Positions 29,159 through 36,815 of a stretch of 64,000 bases of DNA are shown piece by piece. The notes under the pieces were generated by a model. That model saw only the letters and a program-made list of their open reading frames with translations, did no database searches and had not been told where the DNA came from. Origin of the DNA: UBA1926 sp036732005 (GTDB lineage: Bacteria > Planctomycetota > Phycisphaerae > Phycisphaerales > UBA1924); contig DAINDF010000003.1 of the NCBI GenBank assembly GCA_036732005.1, positions 62,001-126,000 of the forward strand, read 5' to 3'. The position numbers were made by a program, and so were the translations under genes. Position 1 is the first letter of the stretch. Every line of letters begins with the position of its first letter.

Positions 29159-29926
29159 ATGAACCACGCCCGATACTCAGAGATCGCCCACCGCGGGTTT
29201 CGCTACTGGAACCCCGTCGACCCCGCCCTGCTCGACGCGTGGCTCGACCGGTTGCCGCTCACCCCCTCGAGCCGGCTGCTCGATGTCGGGTGCGGCCGAG
29301 GCGAGGTCCTCGTCCGGCTCGCGGAATCGCACGGCTGCGGCGGCGTGGGCGTTGACACCGCGGAGCCCGCGCTCGAACACGCCCGTGCCGAGGCGGCCCG
29401 CCGCGTTCCGGGTGTGGGCCTGGAATTCCGCCACGCGCCGTTCGGGGCCGGTTTCTTCGAAGCAGGGTCGTTCGACCTCGCGGTGTGCATCGGGTCCTCG
29501 CACGCCGCCGGCGGGTTCCCGGCGGCCCTCCGCACGCTGGCGGGCCTCGTCACGCCGGGCGGGGTCCTGCTCGTCGGCGAGGGCTATTGGCAGCAGGATC
29601 CGCATCCCGACTATCTCGCGTGCCTCCGATGCAGGAAGGACGATCTCTGCTCGCACGCCGGGAACATCGACCTCGCCGAATCGCTCGGGCTCCGTGTGAT
29701 CGACACGCACGAAACCACGCCGGGGGCATGGGCGGCGTACGAGGACGGCTACTTCGCCAATGTCATCGACCATGTCACGCGGCACCCGGACGACCCCGAC
29801 GCCGAGGCGATGCGGGAACGGATCGAACACTGGCGCCGGGCCTATGTTGCATGGGGGCAAGAGACACTCGGGTTCGGGCTGTATCTCCTCGGTGTGCCCT
29901 CGGCCGGCTCGGCCCAAGCCGGCTGA
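29159..29926 (+). CDS. Class I SAM-dependent methyltransferase
   Basis: 255 residues, cytoplasmic. Motif I is LLDVGCGRGEVLVRLAE, motif II is GVGVDTAEPALEHARA, and FDLAVCIGSSHAAGG is in the motif IV position, all Rossmann-type SAM-binding. A CLRC-x7-C arrangement (residues about 156-167) is an unusual Cys cluster. Substrate unknown. It is convergent with the following HtrA-like gene, 21 bases apart. Confidence 0.85.
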   Translation: MNHARYSEIAHRGFRYWNPVDPALLDAWLDRLPLTPSSRLLDVGCGRGEVLVRLAESHGCGGVGVDTAEPALEHARAEAARRVPGVGLEFRHAPFGAGFFEAGSFDLAVCIGSSHAAGGFPAALRTLAGLVTPGGVLLVGEGYWQQDPHPDYLACLRCRKDDLCSHAGNIDLAESLGLRVIDTHETTPGAWAAYEDGYFANVIDHVTRHPDDPDAEAMRERIEHWRRAYVAWGQETLGFGLYLLGVPSAGSAQAG

Positions 29927-29947
29927 CCGGCGCCCGACCGGCCCGGA

Positions 29948-31336
29948 TCAGTACGACACCACCATCCCGTGCTGGAGTACCGTCGCGTCGCGCCCGTGGC
30001 TCCGCTCGAAGCCCGCGATCAGCCCCCCGATCATGACTTGCTCATCGTCCAGCGTGTGGACGAGGCGAGTATCACGAACCACCAGCGGGCCCGCGGTGCT
30101 GGACTCGATCCAGAAAGTCTCGTGGTCGAGCATCTCCTTCACCGCGCCGAACGCCACGAGCACCTCCCCGATCTGATCCGATTGCGGGCGACGGGCGAGG
30201 TCGCGGTACCAATCCATCAGGATCGGCCGGAGCGGCCCGGCGACCGGCGCAACCCGCTCCCGCAGCAGGTCACGCAGCGCGAACAACCGCTCCAGGTACT
30301 TCTCGTCCTCCTCCACCACCGCGAGCGACTGCATGACCTTGATCAACTGCGACCGCACCGCGGGCGGCTTCTGCACCCTCGACGCGCCGCAGGTCGAGCA
30401 CTCGACATCGACCATCGCGAACACGGGCCGCGTCTGGTTCGGGCCCGTGTGATCCACGCCGGTCTGCTTCTTCTGTTTGACCGTGCCGGTCCCCTCGCAG
30501 CGTGTGCAGATGATGCCCCGCTTGAGCCCCGCCGCGGCCGCGTTCAGCAGCGTCGAGGGCTTGTCGCGCGGCGTGTCCAGCCCCGGCGGCCGGGCCGCCT
30601 CCCGCGCCGGCTCGGGCACCACCCCCACGCGGAACGCCTCAAACCCGATCGGCCGCAGCGGCAGCGAGGCGATCGCGCCCTCGACATGCCGCGCCGACAC
30701 CGCGAGCGAGACCCCCTGCGCCTCGGAGAGCGCGAACGACAGCACACCAAGCACCTCGCCCGATTCGTTCAGCAGCGGGCCGCCCGAGTCTTCCCGGCCG
30801 ACCTCGGCGTCCGTCTGGCAGAGCGATGTATCCGGCGCTACCCCGCCCGGCCTGTCGGCGTCGGGGAAGTCGTCCCGCAGACGGACGCCGCGGACGATCC
30901 CCGGCGATTCCGCGAACCCCGACTCACGCTGATACCCCACCGCCCACGCGTCCTGCCCGAGCAGCGCGCTGGTCGCCAGCATCAGGGGCCTCGCCCCGGC
31001 GTCGGCCAGCGCCGCGGGCTCCGCGGGACGCAGCACCGCGAGATCGCGCTCCGGCAGCGCCAAAAGCGGCTCGAGCGCGATCTCCGCCGATCCGTCCGAG
31101 GCCGGCAGCGCGACCGCGCCCCGCCGATTCCGCAGCACCTGGAAGGTCGTGACCACGAAGTACCGCCCGTCGCGCTCGACCACGAACCCCGAGCCCGTCG
31201 ACTGCACGGACCCGTCGCCGTCCTTCCCCACGACCTGCACGACGCCCTCGCGGGCCGATTCGACTTCGGGCTGCGCCATCGCGCACGCCACCGAGACAAC
31301 CGCAAGAACCACCGACCCAATCGCCGCGATTTTCAT
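29948..31336 (-). CDS. Degenerate HtrA/trypsin-like protein with DnaJ-type zinc ribbon
   Basis: 462 residues from ATG 31336 with a signal peptide (residues 1-21). Residues about 28-215 are a trypsin-like fold. Asp98 (LPERDLAVL) and Ser184 (EDSGGP) are in place. The catalytic His position of the VTNAHV motif reads VTTFQV, giving Gln66, so ordinary triad catalysis is not expected. The C-terminal half has a CTRCEGTG ... CSTCG zinc ribbon like DnaJ, then a helical region. There is no PDZ domain. It may be a binding pseudoprotease. Divergent from the RibB gene. Confidence 0.82.
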   Translation of the reverse strand: MKIAAIGSVVLAVVSVACAMAQPEVESAREGVVQVVGKDGDGSVQSTGSGFVVERDGRYFVVTTFQVLRNRRGAVALPASDGSAEIALEPLLALPERDLAVLRPAEPAALADAGARPLMLATSALLGQDAWAVGYQRESGFAESPGIVRGVRLRDDFPDADRPGGVAPDTSLCQTDAEVGREDSGGPLLNESGEVLGVLSFALSEAQGVSLAVSARHVEGAIASLPLRPIGFEAFRVGVVPEPAREAARPPGLDTPRDKPSTLLNAAAAGLKRGIICTRCEGTGTVKQKKQTGVDHTGPNQTRPVFAMVDVECSTCGASRVQKPPAVRSQLIKVMQSLAVVEEDEKYLERLFALRDLLRERVAPVAGPLRPILMDWYRDLARRPQSDQIGEVLVAFGAVKEMLDHETFWIESSTAGPLVVRDTRLVHTLDDEQVMIGGLIAGFERSHGRDATVLQHGMVVSY

Positions 31337-31429
31337 GGCTCTTCCCCCGATCAGAACGAAAACGCAGATTACCCGCGACCGCCCTCCTGAACATCCATGC
31401 CGGGGCCCCCCACCCTCCAACAATCCCCC

Positions 31430-32644
31430 ATGCCCGACTCCCCCTTCTCCCCCATCGACGACCTCCTCGCCGACCTCCGCGCCGGCAAGATGGTCATCCT
31501 GACCGACGATGAGAACCGCGAGAACGAGGGCGACCTCGTCCTCCCCACCCAGTTCGTCACCCCAGAGGCCGTCACCTTCATGCTCTCCGTCGCCCGCGGC
31601 TACATGTGCGTCTGCCTCACCGAGGCCGACTGCGACCGCCTCGACCTCCACCCCCAGGCCAGCGTCAACACCACCCCACGCGGCACCGCCTTCACTGTCT
31701 CCCTCGACGGGCACCCCCGCCACGGCTTCACCACGGGCGTCTCCGCCGCCGAGCGGGCCCGCTGCCTGCGCATGATGATCGACCACGCCTTCGGCCCCGA
31801 GGACTTCGCCCGCCCCGGGCACATCAACCCCCTCCGCAGCCGCGACGGGGGCGTGCTCGTCCGCACGGGGCAGACCGAGGGCTCGGTCGATCTCTGCCGC
31901 CTCGCCGGGCTCTACCCCTCGGCCGTCATCATCGAGATCATGCGCGACGACGGCGAGATGGCCCGCGTCCCCGATCTCGCGGCCCTCGCGAAGAAGCACG
32001 GCCTCAAGATGGGCTCGGTCGCCCAGATCATCCAGCACCGACTCAGTCGGCAGAGCCTCGTCCGCCGGCTCCCCCCCGCGCAGGGCACCCCGATCGAGAC
32101 CCCTGAGGGCGTCTTCAACCTCATCGCCTTCGAGAGCCTCGTCGATCCATGGCCCCACCTCGCGCTCACCGTCGGCGATGTCGGCCGACTCGACGACAAC
32201 GGCGAGCCCATCGACGCCGCCGGGCCCGTCCTCGTCCGCATGCACAAGCGCAGCCTGCTCGGGGACATCTTCCACGAGCGGGGCTCCGCGAGCGACGGGG
32301 GCTCCACCGGCGAGCAACTCCGCGCCGCGATGCGGGCCGTGCAGGCCGAGGGGCGCGGCGCGATCGTCTACCTCCGCCCCCAGGGCTCCGACGCGAGCCT
32401 CTCCGACCAGCTCAGCAAGATCCGCCGCCCCGGGCACGACCACGGCGCCGACGACCCCGACCTGAGCCACCCCGATTCCGTCGCCGGCTCGATGCCCGCC
32501 GACTTCCGCGAGTACGGGATCGGGGTCCAGGTCCTGCGACAACTGGGCCTGTCCAAACTCCGCCTGCTGACCAATTCCCGCCGGGCCATCCCGGGCCTCG
32601 AGGCCTTCGGCATCGAGGTCGTCGAGCATGTGCCGGTTGGCTGA
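31430..32644 (+). CDS. ribB: 3,4-dihydroxy-2-butanone-4-phosphate synthase with degenerate RibA half
   Basis: 404 residues. The N-terminal half is an intact RibB domain (DDENRENEGDLVLP, RTGQTEGSVDLCRLAG) that makes the four-carbon riboflavin precursor from ribulose 5-phosphate. The C-terminal half follows the GTP cyclohydrolase II fold, ending DFREYGIGVQVLRQLG and LLTNSRRAIPGLEAFGIEVV. Its zinc-binding cysteines are gone: the ECLTGDVFGSLRCDCG site reads KRSLLGDIFHERGSASDGG. The YLRQEGRGIGL catalytic segment is also altered. It is thus functionally RibB with a RibA-derived accessory domain. A second Met 11 codons upstream is possible. Confidence 0.88.
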   Translation: MPDSPFSPIDDLLADLRAGKMVILTDDENRENEGDLVLPTQFVTPEAVTFMLSVARGYMCVCLTEADCDRLDLHPQASVNTTPRGTAFTVSLDGHPRHGFTTGVSAAERARCLRMMIDHAFGPEDFARPGHINPLRSRDGGVLVRTGQTEGSVDLCRLAGLYPSAVIIEIMRDDGEMARVPDLAALAKKHGLKMGSVAQIIQHRLSRQSLVRRLPPAQGTPIETPEGVFNLIAFESLVDPWPHLALTVGDVGRLDDNGEPIDAAGPVLVRMHKRSLLGDIFHERGSASDGGSTGEQLRAAMRAVQAEGRGAIVYLRPQGSDASLSDQLSKIRRPGHDHGADDPDLSHPDSVAGSMPADFREYGIGVQVLRQLGLSKLRLLTNSRRAIPGLEAFGIEVVEHVPVG

Positions 32645-32695
32645 GCCGATCGCGTCAGGAATTCGCCCTATTTTCCCGAACACCACCCTATTCCG

Positions 32696-32724
32696 TTGTT
32701 CCCGATGCGGTTCTCGGGCATAAT
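32696..32724 (+). promoter_or_regulatory. Sigma-70-type promoter for the DUF1579 pair
   Basis: TTGTTC (-35) and CATAAT (-10) are separated by exactly 17 bases, and this is the only AT-rich spot in the gap after ribB. It gives a leader of about 120 bases before ATG 32854. Sequence match only. Confidence 0.6.
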
Positions 32725-32853
32725 CGCCCCACCGGCCGGGCCTCCGCGTTGGAGGGCCGCGCCCCGGGGAGGCCGAGAGGGGCGTTCCCCGGCGCCGAGC
32801 CAGGCCGGTCCCGCACGCGATTCAGAAGTGTTCGACGAGCAAGGAGATTCGTG

Positions 32854-33462
32854 ATGAAGCGCACCGTCGCCGTTGTTGTCGCCGCGTCGCTGGCCCTGGC
32901 CGCCGGGGGCTGGATGTCCGCCGAGGTTCAGCCGGACGAGATGCAGATGCCCGACATGAGCCAGATGATGGAGATGATGAAGAAGGCCGCCGAGCCCGAC
33001 GAGCACCACAAGATGCTCGAGAAGATGGCCGGCGACTGGAAGATGACCGCGAAGTTCATGATGTCGCCCGGCGCCCCGCCCGAGGTGAGCCACGGGACCT
33101 GCAAGAGCACCCTCATCCTCGGCGGCCGCCAGCTGATGAGCGAGGTCTCGCTCGACATGGTCTTCATGGGCCAGAAGCAGGACTTCAGCGGCTTCGGGCT
33201 CATGGGCTACGACAAGACCTCCGGCGAGTTCCAGTCCTGCTGGGCCGACACGATGGGCACGGGTCAGATGATCCAGACCGGCGGCATGGAGGACGGGAAC
33301 ATCGTCGTCGCCGGGCAGGCCAAGAACATCATGGGCGAGTACACCGTCAAGAACATCATCAAGTTCGTCGAGGGCGGGTACAACATGGAGTTCTGGGAGG
33401 CGGGCGAGATGACCGGCGGGCAACTCATGAACACCGGCGTCATCGAGTACCGCAAGAATTGA
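32854..33462 (+). CDS. Exported Met-rich DUF1579 protein (copy 2)
   Basis: 202 residues; ATG 32854 follows AAGGAGATTCGTG. An N-terminal signal peptide (about 25 residues) indicates export. The first mature stretch is unusually rich in methionine (MQMPDMSQMMEMMKK), a composition seen in copper(I)-binding segments, though no metal role is shown. The DUF1579 core follows: MLEKMAGDWKMTAKF, GFGLMGYDKTSGEFQSCWAD. It is followed 121 bases later by another member, apparently in one transcript. Confidence 0.85.
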   Translation: MKRTVAVVVAASLALAAGGWMSAEVQPDEMQMPDMSQMMEMMKKAAEPDEHHKMLEKMAGDWKMTAKFMMSPGAPPEVSHGTCKSTLILGGRQLMSEVSLDMVFMGQKQDFSGFGLMGYDKTSGEFQSCWADTMGTGQMIQTGGMEDGNIVVAGQAKNIMGEYTVKNIIKFVEGGYNMEFWEAGEMTGGQLMNTGVIEYRKN

Positions 33463-33583
33463 AACACGGGCCCCGCCACGGGCCCCCTTTGACCGAACCG
33501 CCCCGGGGACGGCCAGCGCCGCCCCGGCGGCCTTGCACACCCCGCGAGACCTCAGCCAGACCACGAAACCGAAAGGCCCGGCG

Positions 33584-34090
33584 ATGAGCACCGATATGGA
33601 CGCAAAGATGGCCGAGTGCATGGCCCACGCCACCCCCCGCGAACAGCACGCGCTGCTCAAGCCCTTCGAGGGCCGCTGGAAGGCGACCGTCCGGATGTGG
33701 TGGGACCCCGAGGGTGAGCCCAACATCTCCACGGGCGTCATGACCAACCGCCTCGTCCTGAACGGGCTCTTCCTCGAGCAGGACTACGCCGACGATTCGG
33801 GCCATTTCTCGGGCAAGGGCTTCTGGGGATACAACACCGTCGACCAACGCTGGGAGGGGTTCTGGATCGACACCATGATCTCCATGATGCAGACCGATCA
33901 GGGGGTCTACGACGCGTCGACGAAGACCTGGACCATGACCGGCGCGATGACCGACCCCACCTCCGGCGCCCTCACCACCAAGCGCTCGGTCATCACCGCC
34001 CACACCGCCGATCGGCACACGATGACCATGTACTTCTCCTCCCCCAAGGGCGAGATGAAGAGCATGGAGATCGACTACACCCGGGCCTGA
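33584..34090 (+). CDS. DUF1579 family protein (copy 3)
   Basis: 168 residues. ATG 33584 lies after an AAAGGCCCGGCG stretch; the frame opens 17 codons earlier without support. Pattern: LLKPFEGRWKATVRMWWDPE, GKGFWGYNTVDQRWEGFWID, then beta-strands. No signal peptide, unlike copy 2 just upstream. The two neighbours differ enough in sequence to be old duplicates. Function unknown. Confidence 0.85.
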   Translation: MSTDMDAKMAECMAHATPREQHALLKPFEGRWKATVRMWWDPEGEPNISTGVMTNRLVLNGLFLEQDYADDSGHFSGKGFWGYNTVDQRWEGFWIDTMISMMQTDQGVYDASTKTWTMTGAMTDPTSGALTTKRSVITAHTADRHTMTMYFSSPKGEMKSMEIDYTRA

Positions 34091-34148
34091 GCGGCAACGC
34101 CGGTCAGCCGCGGCACACTCTCACGCACGCGTCCGCGTCGGCCCGCCT

Positions 34149-34183
34149 CCCCACTCGGCTCGCCTCACCCGCCCCGAGTGGGG
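34149..34183. other. Overlapping, mutually exclusive inverted repeats
   Basis: CCCCACTCGG (34149-34158) pairs with CCGAGTGGGG (34174-34183). An alternative pairing of GGCTCGCC (from 34157) with GGCGAGCC (ending about 34189) uses the same bases. The site lies between the DUF1579 pair and the exported protein gene. No T run follows, so it is not a standard terminator. Confidence 0.5.
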
Positions 34184-34289
34184 CGAGCCCTCGAACCCGC
34201 CGGGCCCCCGAATTCCCTCCCGGAGATCTCGCGGAGGGGGCGTATTCTCGAAGTGAGACGCCCGCGGGCGGCTCGCAGGGGAGAACGCC

Positions 34290-35105
34290 ATGAGAACACC
34301 CATGCTGGGAATCGTGTTCGTTGTCGCGTGCGCAGGCGCCGCCGCCCAGGACTTCGGGTCGTATTCGCACGCCGACACCTGGATCGGCATGTCCGGAGAG
34401 TTCGCGATCGCCGACCCCCTCGAAGACGCGCTCACCGCCTGGGCCGGCGGACTGATCATCCGCCCGCCGGTCTCGCAAACGCAGCGGACCTTCGGCCCCG
34501 ATCACGCCGACGCGACCGCGACAATCACCCGCGGCGCCGCCTCCGCCGGGGGCACAGGCTTCGTCGCCGAACCCCGCCCGATCGAGATCGTCTCGGGCGT
34601 GCCCCACAACTTCGCCGCCTCCGCCTCCGCGACCGGCCGCCTCGGCGCCCTGGACAACTGGCGGGCGAGCGGGCACGCGGGCGCGGCCGCGCTCGGCGCC
34701 GTGCGGGCCCTCTCCAGCGGCACCATCGAGTTCGAGGTCATGTTCAGCGGCCTGATCGACCAGGTGAACTGGCTCGGCTGGCACGGGCGCCTCACCTGGG
34801 GCGTTGCGTTCTGGGCCGACCGGCTGCTGCTCGCGCCGGGCGACGGATGGGAACACACCACCGTCGACGCGGGCGCCCCCGCCTCGCCCGGCGGCGAAGT
34901 CGAGGTCCTCACACGCGAGTTCACCGCCTGGGGCCCGGGGAACACCGTCGGACTCACCGCCAGCCGCTGGTCGATCGAGGTCGTCGCCGGCGCGACCTAC
35001 GGGTACTACGCCTTCGCCTCGGCCGACTCAGGACTGGTCCCGACGCCGGGCGCCGCGGTCACGCTCTCGTGCGGCCTTCTCGCGTCCCGGCGTAGGCGTC
35101 GCTGA
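34290..35105 (+). CDS. Exported surface protein with PTPG-type C-terminal sorting signal
   Basis: 271 residues. A signal peptide ends near AAAQ (residues 18-21). The C-terminus is VPTPG, a short hydrophobic helix, then ASRRRRR. This is the PEP-CTERM-like sorting tail variant common in planctomycetes of the Phycisphaerae type. The body is beta-rich with many Ala/Gly/Trp residues and no recognised domain. It is probably anchored to or processed at the cell surface by an exosortase-like enzyme, none of which is in the window. Confidence 0.8.
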   Translation: MRTPMLGIVFVVACAGAAAQDFGSYSHADTWIGMSGEFAIADPLEDALTAWAGGLIIRPPVSQTQRTFGPDHADATATITRGAASAGGTGFVAEPRPIEIVSGVPHNFAASASATGRLGALDNWRASGHAGAAALGAVRALSSGTIEFEVMFSGLIDQVNWLGWHGRLTWGVAFWADRLLLAPGDGWEHTTVDAGAPASPGGEVEVLTREFTAWGPGNTVGLTASRWSIEVVAGATYGYYAFASADSGLVPTPGAAVTLSCGLLASRRRRR

Positions 35106-35195
35106 CGAGCCCGGAGCGCCGCGGAACGGCGTGTGTTCACGGCCGCGCTCGCTCGCCCCTCGGGCTCGACACCCATCGCCCAACGGCGGTCGGTG

Positions 35196-35552
35196 TCACT
35201 TCCCGTGCGCGCGCCGGATGACCTCGTTCATCGACTCGACGCTCAGCCCGAGCTTCCGGCCGAACCTGGTCAGCAGGTCGCGCTCCGCCTCGGGCACCTC
35301 GGGTTCGAGCCTCGCCATCCTGTACAGCATCTCGAACGCCCGCTCGGGCTCGTGGTGGATCAACTCGAGCTGATCCGCCCTGAACCGCTCGTCGTGCGTT
35401 GCCATGTCCAGCATCGCGCGCAACGAGGCCGCCCCCACCCCCACCCGCGTCGCCATCCGCTGGATGACCTCACGCTCGCGGTCCGAGACCGAGCCGTCCG
35501 CCCCCGCCACGCAGCACGCCGCACGGAGCAACTCGAGTTCCTTCATCAGCAT
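35196..35552 (-). CDS. TerB-like helical protein
   Basis: 118 residues. ATG 35552 follows GGGAGGCCCGCG. The start (LELLRAACCVAGADGSVSDREREVIQRM) is the classic TerB-like metal-site helix pattern of the tellurite-resistance-associated superfamily. The remainder is all-helical. TerB-like domains are common outside tellurite operons, and no other ter genes are nearby, so its role is open. Confidence 0.75.
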   Translation of the reverse strand: MLMKELELLRAACCVAGADGSVSDREREVIQRMATRVGVGAASLRAMLDMATHDERFRADQLELIHHEPERAFEMLYRMARLEPEVPEAERDLLTRFGRKLGLSVESMNEVIRRAHGK

Positions 35553-35671
35553 CGCGGGCCTCCCGGGGGAATTGTCGCACCCCGGGCCCGGACTTCGACC
35601 CCCCCGCCCCGGAAACCGACCGCATCAACCCGTCCGGATTGCACACGAGGACCCCGCCCGTCCCGCACGAA

Positions 35672-36040
35672 CTAGCCCCGCAGGTCGATCCCGGCACGAC
35701 GGGCGAGCACACGCTCCTCCTCCGCGGCCCTGCCTTCGAGCCGGGCGCGCATCTCGGCCCACGCGTCGCCCCGGGCCGCCAGATCGGCCTGGTGAGCCTC
35801 CTCGCGGTCGTGCCGACGGGCCGCCCGCTCCGCGTCGGCCCGCTCGCGCGCCTCGATGGCGCGGAGACGGTCCTCGCGGCGTTCCTCCTGCTCGCGTTCG
35901 GCCTCGCGACGCTCGCGGTTCTCCGCCATGCGCTCCACCGAAGCCTCCACGACACGCGACACGACCGCCGACTGCGACGCCCGGACCCGGGCGATGAGCA
36001 GGTCGACATCGAACGGGGGCTCCGGCGCGCGCACGGTCAT
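35672..36040 (-). CDS. Charged coiled-coil protein of unknown function
   Basis: 122 residues from ATG 36040 (a GTG 16 codons upstream is possible). Apart from a short start (FDVDLLIARVRASQSAVVSRVVE), it is a long Arg/Glu-rich coiled coil. There is no membrane segment. Third-position GC is as high as in known genes, which argues it is real. It is divergent from ybeY. A perfect palindrome lies 41 bases upstream (36081-36097). Confidence 0.6.
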   Translation of the reverse strand: MTVRAPEPPFDVDLLIARVRASQSAVVSRVVEASVERMAENRERREAEREQEERREDRLRAIEARERADAERAARRHDREEAHQADLAARGDAWAEMRARLEGRAAEEERVLARRAGIDLRG

Positions 36041-36080
36041 GCGTCGGGGGTCGTCCGAGAACGGCCCCCGCTTCAGGCGA

Positions 36081-36097
36081 TCCCGCACATTGCGGGA
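36081..36097. promoter_or_regulatory. Perfect inverted repeat TCCCGCA-CAT-TGCGGGA
   Basis: A seven-base inverted repeat with a three-base centre, in the gap between the divergent coiled-coil gene and ybeY. It could be an operator or an RNA hairpin. If the coiled-coil gene starts at the upstream GTG, the repeat would overlap its first codons. Confidence 0.35.
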
Positions 36098-36278
36098 TGA
36101 TCCGCCCGGGATCGGGCCGGCGGGGAGGGGGACTCCCGTATTCGGGTGACCCCCCCGCCCGGGCTCCCCGGGTGGAATCGCGACCGCGATCCGCTAGAGT
36201 GGAGCCGGATTCCTGATCTCGCCCCGCCCCCTCGCCCCGGCGACGGGAGCCGTCCCGGCCGTTTGCCGGCGCCACACC

Positions 36279-36815
36279 ATGGACGACGCCGACACCAGTT
36301 CTTCCGAACCCCCCTCCGACGAGCCCGACCGAGCGCGGCCGTCCGGCCCGGCCTCGGGCGGGCCGGTGTTCGATCTGGTCGATCCCGGAAGCCTCCTCAC
36401 CGAGGCCCAGCGTCGGTTCGTCTGCCGACACGCCGCCGAGGCTTTGGGCCACCTCGCGTCCGGGGGCGAGGTCCGGGCCCGGGTGGTGGACGATGCCTGC
36501 ATGGCCGAGGCGCACGCCCGGTACGCGGGAGTCGAGGGGACAACGGATGTCCTGACCTTCGATCTTTCCGGAGGGGACGGGCTCGACGCGGACCTGCTGA
36601 TCTGCCTCGATGAGGCGAGGCGGCAGGGCGAGCGGCGGGGGCACGCCCCCGAGCAGGAGCTGCTGCTCTACATCGTCCACGGGGTGCTGCACTGCCTGGG
36701 GCATGACGACCACACCGAGCCCGACGCGGCCCGCATGCACGCCGAGGAGGACCGGGTGCTCTCGCTGATCGGCGTCGGGGCGACCTTCGCCCGGGGCGGG
36801 GAGGAACCGGCATGA
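36279..36815 (+). CDS. ybeY: Endoribonuclease YbeY
   Basis: Single-strand endoribonuclease of 16S rRNA maturation and ribosome quality control. 178 residues, with a roughly 30-residue polar N-terminal extension. The zinc motif HGVLHCLGHDDH (HxxxHxxxxxH) and the preceding TTDVLTFDLS segment are present. The end overlaps corC by four bases (ATGA); ybeY-corC adjacency is widespread in bacteria and supports both calls. Confidence 0.93.
   Translation: MDDADTSSSEPPSDEPDRARPSGPASGGPVFDLVDPGSLLTEAQRRFVCRHAAEALGHLASGGEVRARVVDDACMAEAHARYAGVEGTTDVLTFDLSGGDGLDADLLICLDEARRQGERRGHAPEQELLLYIVHGVLHCLGHDDHTEPDAARMHAEEDRVLSLIGVGATFARGGEEPA

Noticed and set aside
33468..33485. GGGCCC-loop-GGGCCC after DUF1579 copy 2 as a terminator
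   Set aside because: Only three T's follow, and copy 3 downstream seems to depend on read-through; evidence too weak to list as a feature.
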